Assembly (NCBI GenBank): GCA_000750105.3
Contig: JPHH03000011.1
Span: 124,001-188,000, forward strand
DNA: 64,000 nt
Source: Tolypocladium sp. Sup5 PDA-1
Taxonomy: Eukaryota > Ascomycota > Sordariomycetes > Hypocreales > Ophiocordycipitaceae
Direction: 5' to 3'
Part shown: one piece after another, positions 9,833-21,256 of the stretch
Layout of the letters: each line of letters begins with the position of its first letter
Position numbering within the stretch: the first letter of the stretch is position 1
The notes under the pieces: generated by a model
What the model was told of the DNA's origin: nothing
Databases searched by the model: none
Seen by the model: the letters and a program-made list of their open reading frames with translations, nothing else
Translations under genes and position numbers: made by a program

Positions 9833-12800
9833 ATGACCAATTGGAAAGAGCTGGGGGAAGTCCCGGATTCAGAGGAGGAGGACGGCTTCGATAGTCAAGA
9901 GTTTGACACAACTTCTGCGCCAGTAGCCACAAAGACAGCCACCGCTGTGCGGGACGCGGATATATGGGATTTTCCAGACTCGCAAGAAGACCAACACGAA
10001 GGCGAGCGACATCAACAACGACGACCGGGCCAACTGACGGTGCTTGTGCCGGGGCCTTCATTCGACTTGCCCGACTCGTCGCCTCTATCCTCGGCTCCAA
10101 GCGAGCAGGATCTGCCTCCAGTCGACCAGCTGATCCTGAATCACAGCTACATCGGGCAGCTAGGATCCTCGGAATTGGGAGGAACTTTCGCGGGAACCTC
10201 GAGCTCGCAAGGGATCCCGAGAGGCGACGAGACGCAGTCGCCAGCTCAAGCACCAGCGGAAAAGACAAAGACACCGTTGCAAAGCCAGGAGCTCGACCGA
10301 GATGCACAATATCAGGAAGCTAGGCAAGCAGCGATCAGTTACGAACGGTCGCTGCGCCCGCGGAAGCCCATCCAGCAACACCCGTACTTGCTGGAAAATG
10401 CACAATACAGCAGTCTCCTCAAGGAGCATGACGTTAGGCCTCTGAGGATGGCCAGAGAAGACGAACGACGGAGACAAAACCGACCCTTGCAGGACGATGA
10501 CTTTGAGGAGGACAGCCAGGAATCTGCACAACGTGGCATGCTCGATGAGAGCCAGTCCAATGCCGCTGAAGCATCTTTGGGAAATCCAGACCAGTTTGCA
10601 TTCCCTTCATCGTCACCACCGAAGGCTTCTCCCTTGAACCGCCATGGCCAAGATAGTAGCCAGGCAAGCTCTCAAGGCGACACCGACAACACGAGCATCC
10701 TCGACCAGGATCTGCCGCCTTTAGAAGAGCTGTTGAGCCTGCCGCCACGCCTCGTCTCAAGAACGACAGCTAAAAGACAAGCTACGCCTCCTCCCTCAAC
10801 AATTAGAAAGCGGAGGAGGATGAACATTGTCGATAGCGATCCTGCGGAACCCAATGCAGCCCCCAGGAGGACACCAGAGTCACCCGATCCGCTGACTTCG
10901 CCATCGCATCTCCGACTGCGCCGCTCGAGCCCGAAGCCTACCAGATCGCCTCAGCCCGAGCCTCAATCTCCCGAGCCTGTTCAAAGCCACCCGTTTGCGT
11001 CAGAGCCGCCATCGCCGGACCCAATCATTGATGTCTCGTCCGATGACGAAGGCAACGTGGAGCGTGCAAACGTACCCCTAGAAGCACAAGATTCTTCCAG
11101 TTCTGGCAGCGACTTGGAGAGTGATGCAGAGGTTGTGAACACTATTGGCCGGCGGATCAGAGGCGTCCTTCCCGCTTCTTGGTTGCGACTTGATCAACAG
11201 TCAGGCCGTGACAAGGCTCAAAAGGACGCCAAGAGGCGACAGCGACAGCGATCTCCTGGACGGGAGAATCGACGAGGAGTTGCGCAGTCGAGGCAAGCCT
11301 TGCCGGGCTCTACCTCAACCCAGCTCTTGTTTGCTGAATCAGACGAGTCAGATGTAGAAGCTCCCGCTCGTCTGGAGACCACGGACGACTTCGTCCACAG
11401 CCAAACCAGGTTAATGCTGGAGCCTGGCCCAGCTCCTGACGTGTCTGAGCAGGCCGTCTGGGATGATGCCGACTCTGTAGTGGAGGACGACCATATAGAC
11501 CTCATGCTTCCCGGAAAGCCCGGAAAGAAACGCCAGCTCAAGTTGCCACAGCCCCCTCAGGGCGATGCAAAACGGCCGAGGGTAACCAAGAGCTTTTCCA
11601 GACCACAGAAGCGGAAGCCGTCCAAACAGCCGAAGATCACGAGCCATTTGCATATGCCCCCTGGCTCGAGCCTGCCTAAAAAGTCTCGATCAAACGGTCG
11701 AACTGGCGCTACAAGGCCATCAAAGAAGTCGAAGAGTTCAGGTGGCAACCGCGCAGGGAGGACCGCTGCGCGTTTGTCATCTCCTCCTCGCCTCAGCATC
11801 TTGGATGTCATCGAGCCCGGCGCCCCGCGATTCTTGAAGATTGCGGCCCGGGCAGCCAAAAGGCGTCAAAACCAGGGTCGGTCCAGCCCTCGACGAAAGA
11901 CCATACAACTCGCGACTCGCCAAGATCACGTTGATGCTGTATCCGCGCTGCACGACTGGAGAACAGGGTCGATTCCGCAACGCCTGGCGGTCACGGCCGC
12001 AAGAAAACTTGTCCAGAAACAGCGGCGACCTCAACCGCTCGCAGAAGGTTCAGGAAATAGGTCGTCAAAGCTAAGACCCCCTCAGAAGCCACCGATAAGC
12101 ACAACTCGCAAGCTTGTCAAACAGGTCAGCGATGGCGGATCTGTCAGCTTCCAGCAACATGGAGTGTCTCGCAAGGCTCCTGTAAAGCGGCTGCCTCAGA
12201 AGGAGAACGATACGCGCCAGGCTCATTTCACCTCCGCACGACCGGCACAGCTGGAAATGGATGAAGGTGTCCAGGCCAGGAACGTTACATTCCACTCACG
12301 GAAAAGACTGCTGGACCGCCTTTATCGGGATCATCGTCTTGTGGTTCCTCTGCCCCCATCCACTGCGGTGACTACCAATGAGGTTGACGCACCGTCCGAT
12401 ACTATTATGCCCAGTGTTGAACAATCTGAGCTGTTCGAAAAAGCCCCAGAAGCACAAGAGCAACTGCCTCCAAGGACTCGTTTTCGGAAAATTGTCAAGC
12501 CTCGCCGTGTTGACACCGGAGCACCGCAATACAGTCATGCCAATGATCCTCTACCAGTTCAGTACTCGCCTGAACCTGAACCGACTCGGGTAGATCACCA
12601 GGGGGGCAAATTGCTTGGGCTAGGCCCTTACGGGACCAAGTACACGCATCACTTTGAAATCTTTCCCCTTGATCCTCGCGTCTACTTCCACGAGTCAACT
12701 CTCATCGGCAGCGGCATTATTGAATCCTGCGCGGGCACCAATTTCCAAGAGAAGTTGTTGGATGCCCGGCCTCGCGTCTCTTTCAACCTGGGCAACCAGA

Positions 12801-15800
12801 TTCTAAGATGGGGGCCATGGGATTCTCAAGTTTCCTCGGAACTGGGCGTCGTCCTGGATTTTGTTGCAGAACAGATGGAAGCTGGAGGCAATGAAGAGTG
12901 CAACGGTTCTGAGTCGACACCCTCAGTCGATGCTGCGACATTTATCCTGAGTTATGTTACAGACGCGATGAGCTTTTCTGAGGAAGAAAGGGCAAAATCT
13001 TTCGCAGCCCGCATGCGCGAATGCCTCAGCTCTTTCAATGAGCGCATTAGCCTCCAGGTCCGTCAAATTGTTCAGGGCTCAGGCGCTAAGCGCGCCCTTG
13101 CATTGAAGGTTTACGAACGGCTGCTTCTGGTCGCCTTGTTGGTGTTCAAGATTTGCCATCTTGATGACTCGGCCTTGATGGCCGAACAGTTTCAGATGGA
13201 GGAACTGTTGAAAGGCATTGCCAAAACTTTGCTATCCATTCTCTCTGGCCTTGGAGCAAGCCATGTCAGAAAGACATACGAGGACCTCAACACGCTTCGC
13301 GTCAGAGAGCGTGGTCTGAGAGACGACACGCCGGTGATACATTCCTGGGTAGTCGTGATGAAGGTTTTGGAGATGTCTCATATCCCGCGGGCATCGTTTT
13401 GGGAGCTAGCTCAGACGGTTATAGCCTCGCCACAAGTTGTATCCGGTGTGGACGCTTGCGACTACGAACGCTCTTGGGAAACCCTGTTCACGCTTCTTCC
13501 ACTGGTCGAGTTCAACAATACCGGGGTAGTCGTCTCCGGCCGCCGGCATGATACGGCAAGCGATGGTTGGGCCATTCCCCAAAGGCTCCTGAAACGTGTG
13601 TTCCAGCTCTACAAGGAGAACGCCCGACAATCCCCAAGCTTCAACAACTACTGCCGAGCCCTTGTTGGACGATGTCATTATCTCGTTCAGCAATGGGGCT
13701 GGCGGAGGTCTGCAACCGTGGTCGGGGCCATCTTCGACTTTTTTGGTTCCCAAGACCTCGGCCATCTTCGCAATGAGGAGGTGTATGAGTCGCCACGGTT
13801 TCTTGAGGAACTCGCTGGTCGCCCGACGCTTGATGTTGAGCCAAACGACACCTGCTTCCACATCTTCCTAAAGCTGGTTGCCCTTAGCATCCGAAAGCTC
13901 ACGGATATTGGCGCCACAAAGGACATTCGCAACCTGGTTGCCAGAACAATACCGAACCATAACCGACAGCATCTCAAGGACCAGAAGGTTCACGCTCGGG
14001 ATCTGGCAGCGCTGAGGAACCACCATGATCTTCTTGCCACCCTGTTCTGGGCATCTCCCGTGGATCTGCGTCCGGCGGTAAACCTCATCGAGAGGCTCGT
14101 TGTCCCGGAAAGCTCTCACAAGGAAGCTTGCTTGATAAACATCCGCTGTTGGAACCAACTTGCGCGCTTCATTGTCGCATCTGGTGAAGCTACAACATCC
14201 TTCAGGGCCTTTGGGCAGTGGCGGAACGTGTTCTTTCAGCAGGTGCTGCGGCAGTTCGACTCTGTGGCGTCTGACGTCCAGCAACAGCTTCGAGCAATGG
14301 CCAAGGACGTCAGCAAATCCATCAGCGAAGACATGATCAATTCCACCATATCAAGGAACAAAGCGACGGTAATGGACGTGCTGCATGCGTCTGCAGCGGC
14401 GTCTCTGGATGTCATGAGGCACACACCGGATTTGGAAGCGGCAACATTCTCATTAAGCACGCCCCAACTGCAGAGTGTGTTCAAGCAGTTTGCTGTGGCT
14501 CCGCCTGAGCTGGACTGGGGAGTATTGCGGGCTTCTCTCGCCACCCTCGACTCCTTTCTTTGCAAAGTCGACGAGTTCAAGGACAACGAAGAAAGCCAGC
14601 AGCGTGAAAGCCAAATACTTGATTCTGCCCAGGCTGATGACGCAATTCAGGTCGTTGAACATGAAATCTCGAGCAACTTCTTTTCCATGGCAAGGTGTGT
14701 GCTATCGTCGCGGAGAGACAAGGTTGTTTCGGCGATGGCGAGCTTCGACAAAGCAAATTGCAAGGAGCATATTGTGGCACTGTCTGCGAGGATGGGCGTG
14801 ATGTTCATTAACTGTGGCATCATGCGCTTATCGGACATGTTCAAGGTTGGAAAGTACGGCTTGTTCGAGAGGGCGCCTCGTGAACTGGACCTGGATCAGC
14901 GCCGATATCTGGCGCTCTTCACGTCGACCCTTCTCAAGTACGGCTTGGACGACTTGCTGGACGCTGGCTTCAGCCTTTCCGAGCTTTGGGTCTTGTCGCT
15001 TGTGAAGCCACGAGAATACCTAGGATACGAGACTCAGCTTGCCGAACAGCTTCACCGTCATGGCAAGGCCTTTGTTCCCGATGCGGTTTTGGGGTTGGCA
15101 ATCCGTCCCGACTACAACACGAACCGCGACCTGTTTGAGTTTGCAATCTCTGACATGCGCAAGTCGATTCGGGATGCTGGACCGGCGCTAGAGCAGATCT
15201 TGAAGACCGGACATTCGAAGACGTTGAAACTGGTGATGGAATTGATCAAGGGCGACCTCAAAATAACTTCTCATGATGCTTCTAGCCACCATAGCTACGT
15301 CACATTCGTCCAGGACATCATCTCTCTCATCAAGACTCATGGCATCTGCGCGGTGGACAATTTTTTCTACCAGATCAGCAAGGAATACTCTCCTTCCGTG
15401 CAGGACCCTCAGCTACGAGTGGCAGGGTTGATTTCATACGGGCTGCGGCTGAAAGAAGACGACGACAAGAGCGGCCACGGTCAACAGCTGTTCCACCTCC
15501 TTTTCAACAATGCCAAGTTTTCGATGATCAACGACAAGCTGAGAGGCGAGGTCAGCTTGCTTCGAAAGGGGATGAAAAACGAGGGCATCGTTGACTTTGT
15601 GCTGGGGAAAATGCTTCCAGCCATCATCAGAGCCTCCCTCAAGAACAGCTCTGCTTTTCCGCTGATGGATGTCTATGCCGAGGCGCTACGGCTTCTCTTC
15701 ACCAAGAAGACTGTGGCTTACGAGCTCAGCCAGGGTGACTTGTCACAGGTTGCCGTGTCATTGCATGCCGCAGTCGCGGGAATGGACGGCTTGGGTCGAA

Positions 15801-16333
15801 GCAGCATGCCTCTGTCTGGCGCACAGCTTCATGTGGTCAGGCAAGTCATCGGGGTCTTGAACTTGCTGTGGCCGTCTCTCTACACCATGTCTACATTATG
15901 TGTTTGGTCCCCAGCCTGGGCGGAAGTATCAAACACTCTCGAGCGAATCCGGGGGTTTGCATCAACGGCCGAGACTTACCTGCGCGGTCTACTCGCGACT
16001 GGAGACAGCATAGTGCAGCCCGGGCAACTGCTTGCAGGTATTAGGAGACCCCAAGCTCGCGCAGTGCGGTTCGACTCGGACGTCAACATCTTCACCGAGA
16101 ACATTGTGCAGGACATTGCGAAGAACTGGAACATCACAGCTCACAAAATCACGATCCAGACGCCGGAAAACAATCGCGGTGGGGTGGCCACACAGGGGCC
16201 GGCGCTTCCGGGGTGGGACATGAGCAACATGCTGAAGGACCTGCACGAGCGAACGCGGGAGTATTGCTGGTGGTGGCAGAAGGTGTATGGAGTTTCATCT
16301 TGTATTGAAGGGCTCGAGAGCGTTGTGTTTTGA
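9833..16333 (+). CDS. MUS7: Mus7/MMS22-family replication-repair protein
   Basis: Intronless gene for a 2166-aa nuclear protein. MMS22/Mus7 proteins protect stalled replication forks; in budding yeast Mms22 is a substrate adaptor in the Rtt101-Mms1 ubiquitin ligase. The family start is visible (MTNWKELGEVPDSEEEDGFDSQ). Roughly the first 900 residues are low-complexity, Ser/Pro/Arg/Glu-rich and probably disordered, with several basic KKRR-type patches that could serve nuclear import. The conserved part begins near residue 925 (LLGLGPYGTKYTHHFEIFP) and runs as an alpha-helical, repeat-like region to the C-terminus, the segment that defines the fungal Mus7/MMS22 domain. The start is the first ATG in frame. 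ORC5 follows 415 bp downstream on the same strand. The assignment rests on overall resemblance; no catalytic motif is expected. Confidence 0.85.
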   Translation: MTNWKELGEVPDSEEEDGFDSQEFDTTSAPVATKTATAVRDADIWDFPDSQEDQHEGERHQQRRPGQLTVLVPGPSFDLPDSSPLSSAPSEQDLPPVDQLILNHSYIGQLGSSELGGTFAGTSSSQGIPRGDETQSPAQAPAEKTKTPLQSQELDRDAQYQEARQAAISYERSLRPRKPIQQHPYLLENAQYSSLLKEHDVRPLRMAREDERRRQNRPLQDDDFEEDSQESAQRGMLDESQSNAAEASLGNPDQFAFPSSSPPKASPLNRHGQDSSQASSQGDTDNTSILDQDLPPLEELLSLPPRLVSRTTAKRQATPPPSTIRKRRRMNIVDSDPAEPNAAPRRTPESPDPLTSPSHLRLRRSSPKPTRSPQPEPQSPEPVQSHPFASEPPSPDPIIDVSSDDEGNVERANVPLEAQDSSSSGSDLESDAEVVNTIGRRIRGVLPASWLRLDQQSGRDKAQKDAKRRQRQRSPGRENRRGVAQSRQALPGSTSTQLLFAESDESDVEAPARLETTDDFVHSQTRLMLEPGPAPDVSEQAVWDDADSVVEDDHIDLMLPGKPGKKRQLKLPQPPQGDAKRPRVTKSFSRPQKRKPSKQPKITSHLHMPPGSSLPKKSRSNGRTGATRPSKKSKSSGGNRAGRTAARLSSPPRLSILDVIEPGAPRFLKIAARAAKRRQNQGRSSPRRKTIQLATRQDHVDAVSALHDWRTGSIPQRLAVTAARKLVQKQRRPQPLAEGSGNRSSKLRPPQKPPISTTRKLVKQVSDGGSVSFQQHGVSRKAPVKRLPQKENDTRQAHFTSARPAQLEMDEGVQARNVTFHSRKRLLDRLYRDHRLVVPLPPSTAVTTNEVDAPSDTIMPSVEQSELFEKAPEAQEQLPPRTRFRKIVKPRRVDTGAPQYSHANDPLPVQYSPEPEPTRVDHQGGKLLGLGPYGTKYTHHFEIFPLDPRVYFHESTLIGSGIIESCAGTNFQEKLLDARPRVSFNLGNQILRWGPWDSQVSSELGVVLDFVAEQMEAGGNEECNGSESTPSVDAATFILSYVTDAMSFSEEERAKSFAARMRECLSSFNERISLQVRQIVQGSGAKRALALKVYERLLLVALLVFKICHLDDSALMAEQFQMEELLKGIAKTLLSILSGLGASHVRKTYEDLNTLRVRERGLRDDTPVIHSWVVVMKVLEMSHIPRASFWELAQTVIASPQVVSGVDACDYERSWETLFTLLPLVEFNNTGVVVSGRRHDTASDGWAIPQRLLKRVFQLYKENARQSPSFNNYCRALVGRCHYLVQQWGWRRSATVVGAIFDFFGSQDLGHLRNEEVYESPRFLEELAGRPTLDVEPNDTCFHIFLKLVALSIRKLTDIGATKDIRNLVARTIPNHNRQHLKDQKVHARDLAALRNHHDLLATLFWASPVDLRPAVNLIERLVVPESSHKEACLINIRCWNQLARFIVASGEATTSFRAFGQWRNVFFQQVLRQFDSVASDVQQQLRAMAKDVSKSISEDMINSTISRNKATVMDVLHASAAASLDVMRHTPDLEAATFSLSTPQLQSVFKQFAVAPPELDWGVLRASLATLDSFLCKVDEFKDNEESQQRESQILDSAQADDAIQVVEHEISSNFFSMARCVLSSRRDKVVSAMASFDKANCKEHIVALSARMGVMFINCGIMRLSDMFKVGKYGLFERAPRELDLDQRRYLALFTSTLLKYGLDDLLDAGFSLSELWVLSLVKPREYLGYETQLAEQLHRHGKAFVPDAVLGLAIRPDYNTNRDLFEFAISDMRKSIRDAGPALEQILKTGHSKTLKLVMELIKGDLKITSHDASSHHSYVTFVQDIISLIKTHGICAVDNFFYQISKEYSPSVQDPQLRVAGLISYGLRLKEDDDKSGHGQQLFHLLFNNAKFSMINDKLRGEVSLLRKGMKNEGIVDFVLGKMLPAIIRASLKNSSAFPLMDVYAEALRLLFTKKTVAYELSQGDLSQVAVSLHAAVAGMDGLGRSSMPLSGAQLHVVRQVIGVLNLLWPSLYTMSTLCVWSPAWAEVSNTLERIRGFASTAETYLRGLLATGDSIVQPGQLLAGIRRPQARAVRFDSDVNIFTENIVQDIAKNWNITAHKITIQTPENNRGGVATQGPALPGWDMSNMLKDLHERTREYCWWWQKVYGVSSCIEGLESVVF

Positions 16334-16748
16334 AAAGCATCCGGGACGGGCGTTTGAGCGAGGATTGAATGGAGGACATGGGGCGTTTCGAAGGCCATCA
16401 AATCATGATGGACCAGTCGTTGAATTATTGATGCGGTTTCGTAACGACGGCCAAGAATCATGAATCAAGTTGGAATAAGAAACAATTCCTCGATGAGAAC
16501 GGAATGAAGCTTGATTTCGGTGATTGTGGTCATGACTTTGGTAGTCGTCTGATGCTGGAGGTGTGATGCCGCTGCTCGGCCGACTTTTCCCCGAGAAGTC
16601 TGATCGACGTCGGTCGTGACGCGCAGGGAGACGCGTTCCATTTAACGACCGAGCACGAGACAGCGCCAACATATCCACGACTTCACCTTTCAGCACCCTC
16701 GCTGGCCATTTGACCCAGCCACTTCCGTGGCAGCAGAGCAGCGCCACC
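16334..16748. other. Intergenic, tandem genes
   Basis: 3' region of the MMS22-family gene and promoter of ORC5. Nothing distinctive except the strong gccaccATGG start context of ORC5 at its right edge. Confidence 0.5.
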
Positions 16749-18398
16749 ATGGCGTCCCTTTTCCGTCTGCCCGACGAGGTCATCCTCACGCCCCTGCTGC
16801 AGAGCTTCCCGGGGCGCGAGCACCAAATCCGCTCTCTCGCGACGCTCCTCCACGTGCGCTCCCCGACCCAAGCCCGCTCCAGCCTGTCTCCAGGCGTATT
16901 CATACTAGATCACCCTCACTGACCATTGTTCTTGGACCCTTCAGCCCGACGCCGCGCCATGCCGCAACCTCGTCGTCCACGGCACCGAGGCAACCGGCAA
17001 GTCAGCCATCACGGAGCAGCTCCTCGCGCGCCTCGCCGAACACACGGCCGGCGACCCCCAATGCGGCGGGCTCAAGTACGCGGCCGTCAACGCGGCGCAG
17101 TGCATCACGGGGCGGCACCTGTTTGAGCGCGTCGTCGGGGCCGTGGGCGACGCGCTGCAGCAGGGGGGTGCGACGGCGAGAAGACGGTGTGAGACGCTGG
17201 CGCAGCTGGCGGTCGCCATGGCCACGATGCTCGGGGACGCGGCGAGGACGGATCCGCGGTGGAGGTTTGTGCTGGTGCTGGATGCCGTGGATAGGCAGAG
17301 GGATGCGCCGCCGACGCTGCTCCCGGCGCTGGCTCGACTGTCCGAGATTGTACGTCCCCTGTCCCCTTGCCATGGCCATGGAGGCGAAGGACTCCTCGGA
17401 GAAGAGATGGCAGACTAACTCGCGAAACCGCTATACAGATCCCCTGCCTCACCTGCGTCTTCATCGTCACCGCGCCCGCCGCCGGCCTCCTCCGCACACC
17501 CGCCTCGGCGCACCTCCACTTCCCGCCCTACACCAAGCCCGAGTTCGTGCGCATCCTCGCCCTCGCGCCGCCGCCGACGCCCGTCCCCGGCACCACGCCC
17601 CAGGAGACGGCCGACCTGTGGACGCGCTTCTGCGCCGCCCTGCACGACGCCTTTGTGCGCAGCGCGTCGCGCACGCTGCCCTCGTTCCGCGACAGCTGCC
17701 GCGCGCTGTGGCCGCGCTTCACGGCGCCCGTCGCCGCGGGGACGCATACCGCCAGGGAGTTCTCGAAGCTGCTGGTCGCGGCGAGGGGGCACTTCCAGGA
17801 CGAGGCGCTGCTGAACCCGAGCATCGTGTCTATACGCCCTGGGGCAGCAGCAGCGGAGTCAACGTCGACTACTAAGGCCGTCAACGGCACCACGACCGTC
17901 AAATCCGCCGCCGACCTCACGGCCCTGCTCCCCATCGCCGCCCGCCTGCTCCTCCTATCCGCCTACCTCGCCTCCCACAACGCCATCCGCCACGACCTCA
18001 CCCTCTTCTCGACCTACCACCACGCCCGCAAGCGCCGGCGCGGCGGCGGCTTCGTCGGCGTCTCCCGCGGCCCCGGCGCGGGGCGCACCAAGCACCGCAA
18101 GATCGCGCGCAAGCTGCTCGGCGCGCACGCCTTCGTCCTGGAGCGCATGCTCGCCGTCTTCGAGGCCGTGAGGGGTGAGTGGGCGCCCGAGGGCAGCGGC
18201 GCCGTGGGCGCGGCGGGCCTGGACGGCGACGTGGGCATGGCGATTGCGACGCTGGCGAGTCTGCGGCTGCTCGTCAGGGTGGGCGCGGGCGACATGATGG
18301 ACAGGGCGGGCAAGTGGAGGATCAACGTCGGCTGGGAGGCCATCAGGGGGATAGGCAGGAGTATAGGGGTAGAAGTCGAGGAGTGGCTCGTCGAGTGA
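16749..18398 (+). CDS. ORC5: Origin recognition complex subunit 5
   Basis: AAA+ family subunit of the six-protein complex that marks replication origins and loads MCM helicase. Exons 16749-16853, 16945-17349 and 17439-18398 give 489 aa. The start sits in an ideal gccaccATGG context. The first residues include FPGREHQIRSLATLLH, a standard ORC5 N-terminus. Exon 2 carries Walker A (GTEATGKS) and a Walker B-like FVLVLDAVDR. Exon 3 has a sensor-region FIVTAP and the helical and winged-helix C-terminal part. Introns begin gtgcgc and gtacgt; the second has an actaact branch. The gene is extremely GC-rich with several alanine/arginine-rich loops (around residues 375-405 and 425-435), which probably do not matter for function. 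Confidence 0.92.
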
Positions 18399-18840
18399 TG
18401 GACACGTTACACTGGCACGATGGATGACGGACGCATAAAGGCGTTCCCAAGTCCCTTCATCGGGGCCCATTCAAGAATACACATAAATAAACATATACAT
18501 CCCATAATGGTTAACAATAACCCGTACATGCCCGTCCATGACAAGCTCGAAAACCCCCCAAACGTATCACATCATGCGTCGCGCCGACTTTATGCCGTAC
18601 ACGCAAGGAAGACAAACAGTCTCCCGCAAAAAAAAAAACGCCAGAGCCCGGTTTGATGCCATGAGTTCCCATGTCTAGATGCTGGTGTGAAGGGCAAGTT
18701 GTGTTTTGTGATGAGCGAGAAAACAGGATCAGTGGAAGTGAGCGTCCCAATCTGACACGGAAGATAATGAATTTGGAACCAGGCGTTGCGCGATCGCAGT
18801 CCCTTCCCCCTCTTGCTTCCACGGCTGGCCGCGTGCCTCA
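18399..18840. other. Intergenic, convergent 3' ends
   Basis: Space between ORC5 and the TPT transporter, AT-rich with an A10 run (18629-18638). It should hold both 3' UTRs. Confidence 0.6.
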
Positions 18841-20473
18841 TTAACGAGGTGCCCAGCTCGTGTTGCCGCGTCCAGAGCGGTCGCGGCCGAAGTTATCGTC
18901 TGCCTTCTTAGAATCTTCGCTGGCTGCAACACGGCCGAAGAAGCCCTCCGTGTAGGGATGGGAACGCGCGCCCGGCGAGCTCATGTTGTTGTGGCCGCCA
19001 GCGCCGGGCGGGTTCTCGTTGAGGGGTAGTAGAGGCGTCCCACTACGAGACTGTGTGATCATGCGAGCCTTGCGATCGGCCTTGTTGCTCTCGCTCGTCC
19101 GGTCGTAGAGGTACAGGCCCAGGAACGTCAGCGCGATGCCCACGGCCTGCACCGGTGTCGTCGGACTCCTGAACCAGATGATGGCCAGAACAATGACAAA
19201 CACCCTCTTGATCAAGCTCGCAACCGAGTATGTAACGGGCGAGACCATGGACAATAGTATAAATGCCAGCATGTTTTGGCTAAAGTGGAAGACGCCGTTG
19301 AAGATGAACTCGAGGGTCAATCGCCCATGGTCCATAGCAAGAGGGTTGTTGCTGAGGTCCACCGCGCCGTCGTGCAGAAAATCTCCCAGGAGGGTGATGC
19401 CTTCGGACCAGAACCAGATGGGCATGGTCACGATAAAGGCCATGCCGGAGGAGTAGCACAAGAGGTTGAGCTTGTCGAGCTTCTTTGACTGCACGCCGGG
19501 CGCCTCGGACTCGGCCTTGGCTGCCTCGTTGAAGATTTTCTTGGAGACGATGTTTTGCGTGACGAAGATGAGCGTCGCCAGGAGTGCCTGAATGACGCCC
19601 AGCAGCTGGCCCCCGTAGCCCGCCTTGCCGGAGCAGGCCAGCATGACGCCGACTGTTAATGGCACGAGGGATAGGTAGGTGGTCTTTGGGTATCGGATGT
19701 CGTAGAATATTCTGTAGGCCAATACTGTAAACAACGGTGACAGGCCCTTGATGGTGTGGACCAATGACACCGGGATCTTGGCTGTGGCCGTCGAGCTGAG
19801 AAGATGACCGCCGATTTGGAATGCGGCGAGAGGAAGAGTGGTCATGATGACATCCCTACTCGGCCGGCGAATGGGATGCTTCAGGACGGCAATCTTGGTG
19901 CGCAGAGATGGAAAGATGGTTGCCAGCCAGGCTAGCAGGATGCAGAGCGAGGAGACGAAGGCGAATTGGACGAGTGTTAACGTCGCGGGCTTGTCGAAGG
20001 CGATGAGGATCGATTTGGACGAAGTATTGGTCAACGCAGAGGACGTGTACCAGAGCAAGCACAGGACCTGTCGGATCTTATCAGCCATCGGCCCAGGCGA
20101 CACGCAATTGGCCATTGAGGCAGCTGGGGATGGAACATACGACGAGCTTGGGGGATACCGGCGCTCGCAGCGCATCGGCAATATCGTGGGCGTTTTGGCT
20201 CATGCTGCCATTCCTCGCACGTATCGTCCGAAAGGCATCGCTCAGGCTCTTCTGTCGGCCATGGCCATGACCATGACCACGGCCGCCGGTAAACCACATC
20301 AGGCCGCCATTGTGGCCGCCGTTCTCTCGTCTCGATGCTGGCGCCCAGCGGTCTGACAGTGTCGCATTGCCATTCTCCTGGCTGTAGACCGACGGGGCCT
20401 TTGCGGGACTCGGTTCTCGGGCGGCGCCATTGGCCATGTAAGGCGCATCGATGTGGTCGGGGAACTTTTCCAT
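18841..20473 (-). CDS. SLY41: TPT/SLY41-type nucleotide-sugar or phosphate-sugar transporter
   Basis: Multi-pass membrane protein of the drug/metabolite transporter superfamily. Exon 1 (20141-20473) and exon 2 (18841-20076) join in phase 0 across a 64-nt intron to encode 522 aa. Exon 1 gives a hydrophilic cytosolic N-terminus with a Gly-His repeat (GGRGHGHGHGRQKSLSDAF). Exon 2 holds about ten hydrophobic helices with triose-phosphate-translocator landmarks: CLLWYTSSALTNTSSK at the first helix, VSLVHTIKGLSPLFTVLAYR mid-protein, and PVTYSVASLIKRVFVIVLAI near the end. The tail is Ser/Gly/Arg-rich. Closest named relative is yeast SLY41, an ER/Golgi protein that suppresses loss of Ypt1; substrate is uncertain. 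The gene diverges from CUS1. Confidence 0.85.
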
Positions 20474-20846
20474 CGCAGTGCGATGCCAGAGCAGCTGCAG
20501 CTGCAGCTACTCGTATGTCCTGTATGCAAGCTGTGCGTGGGTCGGGGTCGTTGGTGATGCACGTCAAGCTGGGGATGGCCCGGGGATGGCGAAGCTTGGC
20601 ATTTGGGTGGTAAGCAGGATGGGGGCATGTAAAAACGAGTGACGATGGCGACGACGGCGATGGGTTTGGAGAATTACGGCGTCGAGTTCATGGCGAGGAG
20701 CGAGGATGGATGAATTGGGCCAACAGTTGCAGTGTTGGTTGTTCCGAAGAACTGGATGCACCTGGAGGTGGTTGCGATGTCCATCAGCCGCGTGGGAAGT
20801 TGCGCAAGCGGACGGATGTATTCGTACATTTACAAGGTTGGGAGTA

Positions 20847-20866
20847 ACTAGTCCGTACGGACTAGT
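20847..20866. repeat. Perfect 20-nt palindrome
   Basis: ACTAGTCCGT followed directly by its reverse complement ACGGACTAGT. The same 10-nt half element forms the palindrome at 5985-5998, there overlapping in the opposite arrangement. Could be a dimeric regulator site. Confidence 0.6.
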
Positions 20867-20933
20867 ACAAGCACAGCTGGCCTGTTTGCGGCGCAGGTTC
20901 GTATGTACCTCCTTGCACAAGTGCGGTCGGTAC

Positions 20934-20952
20934 GAAGTACCTTGGGTACTTC
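20934..20952. repeat. Short inverted repeat
   Basis: GAAGTACC, a 3-nt loop and GGTACTTC. Too short to call a terminator; it may be a protein site in the SLY41/CUS1 promoter. Confidence 0.4.
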
Positions 20953-21180
20953 TTTGCGGAGGTCCACAGTGCAGAATAGGGGGGCAGATTTGTGCTATCG
21001 GATTAGCCGCATATCTGCCGACAGCCGCGCCGATAGGAGAAGTTGTTCCACAGTGCGCCGCCGATAGACGCGTTCCACTTGTATTCTCCAAACGCAACCT
21101 CCACTCGCGCGACGAGGCTGGCCCACCTAGAATCTTTCGAGACAGCCAGCAGCTGCGAGACTGACTGCCTTCACTAACGG

Positions 21181-21202
21181 CCCCCCCCCCCCCCCCCCCC
21201 CC
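21181..21202 (+). repeat. 22-nt poly-C run
   Basis: Uninterrupted C tract 55 bp before the upstream ORF of CUS1, continuing into a CT-rich leader. Homopolymer length is often unreliable in assemblies. Confidence 0.8.
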
Positions 21203-21256
21203 TCTCCTACCTCTCGCCTTCCATCTCGACTTTCCCATACGCCGCGTTTCTGCGTT

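Larger units (their letters stand above)
20474..21256. promoter_or_regulatory. Divergent promoter SLY41 / CUS1
   Basis: 783-bp shared upstream region. It contains a perfect 20-nt palindrome (20847-20866), a short hairpin (20934-20952) and a 22-nt C run (21181-21202), each listed separately. No coding sequence supported. Confidence 0.6.
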
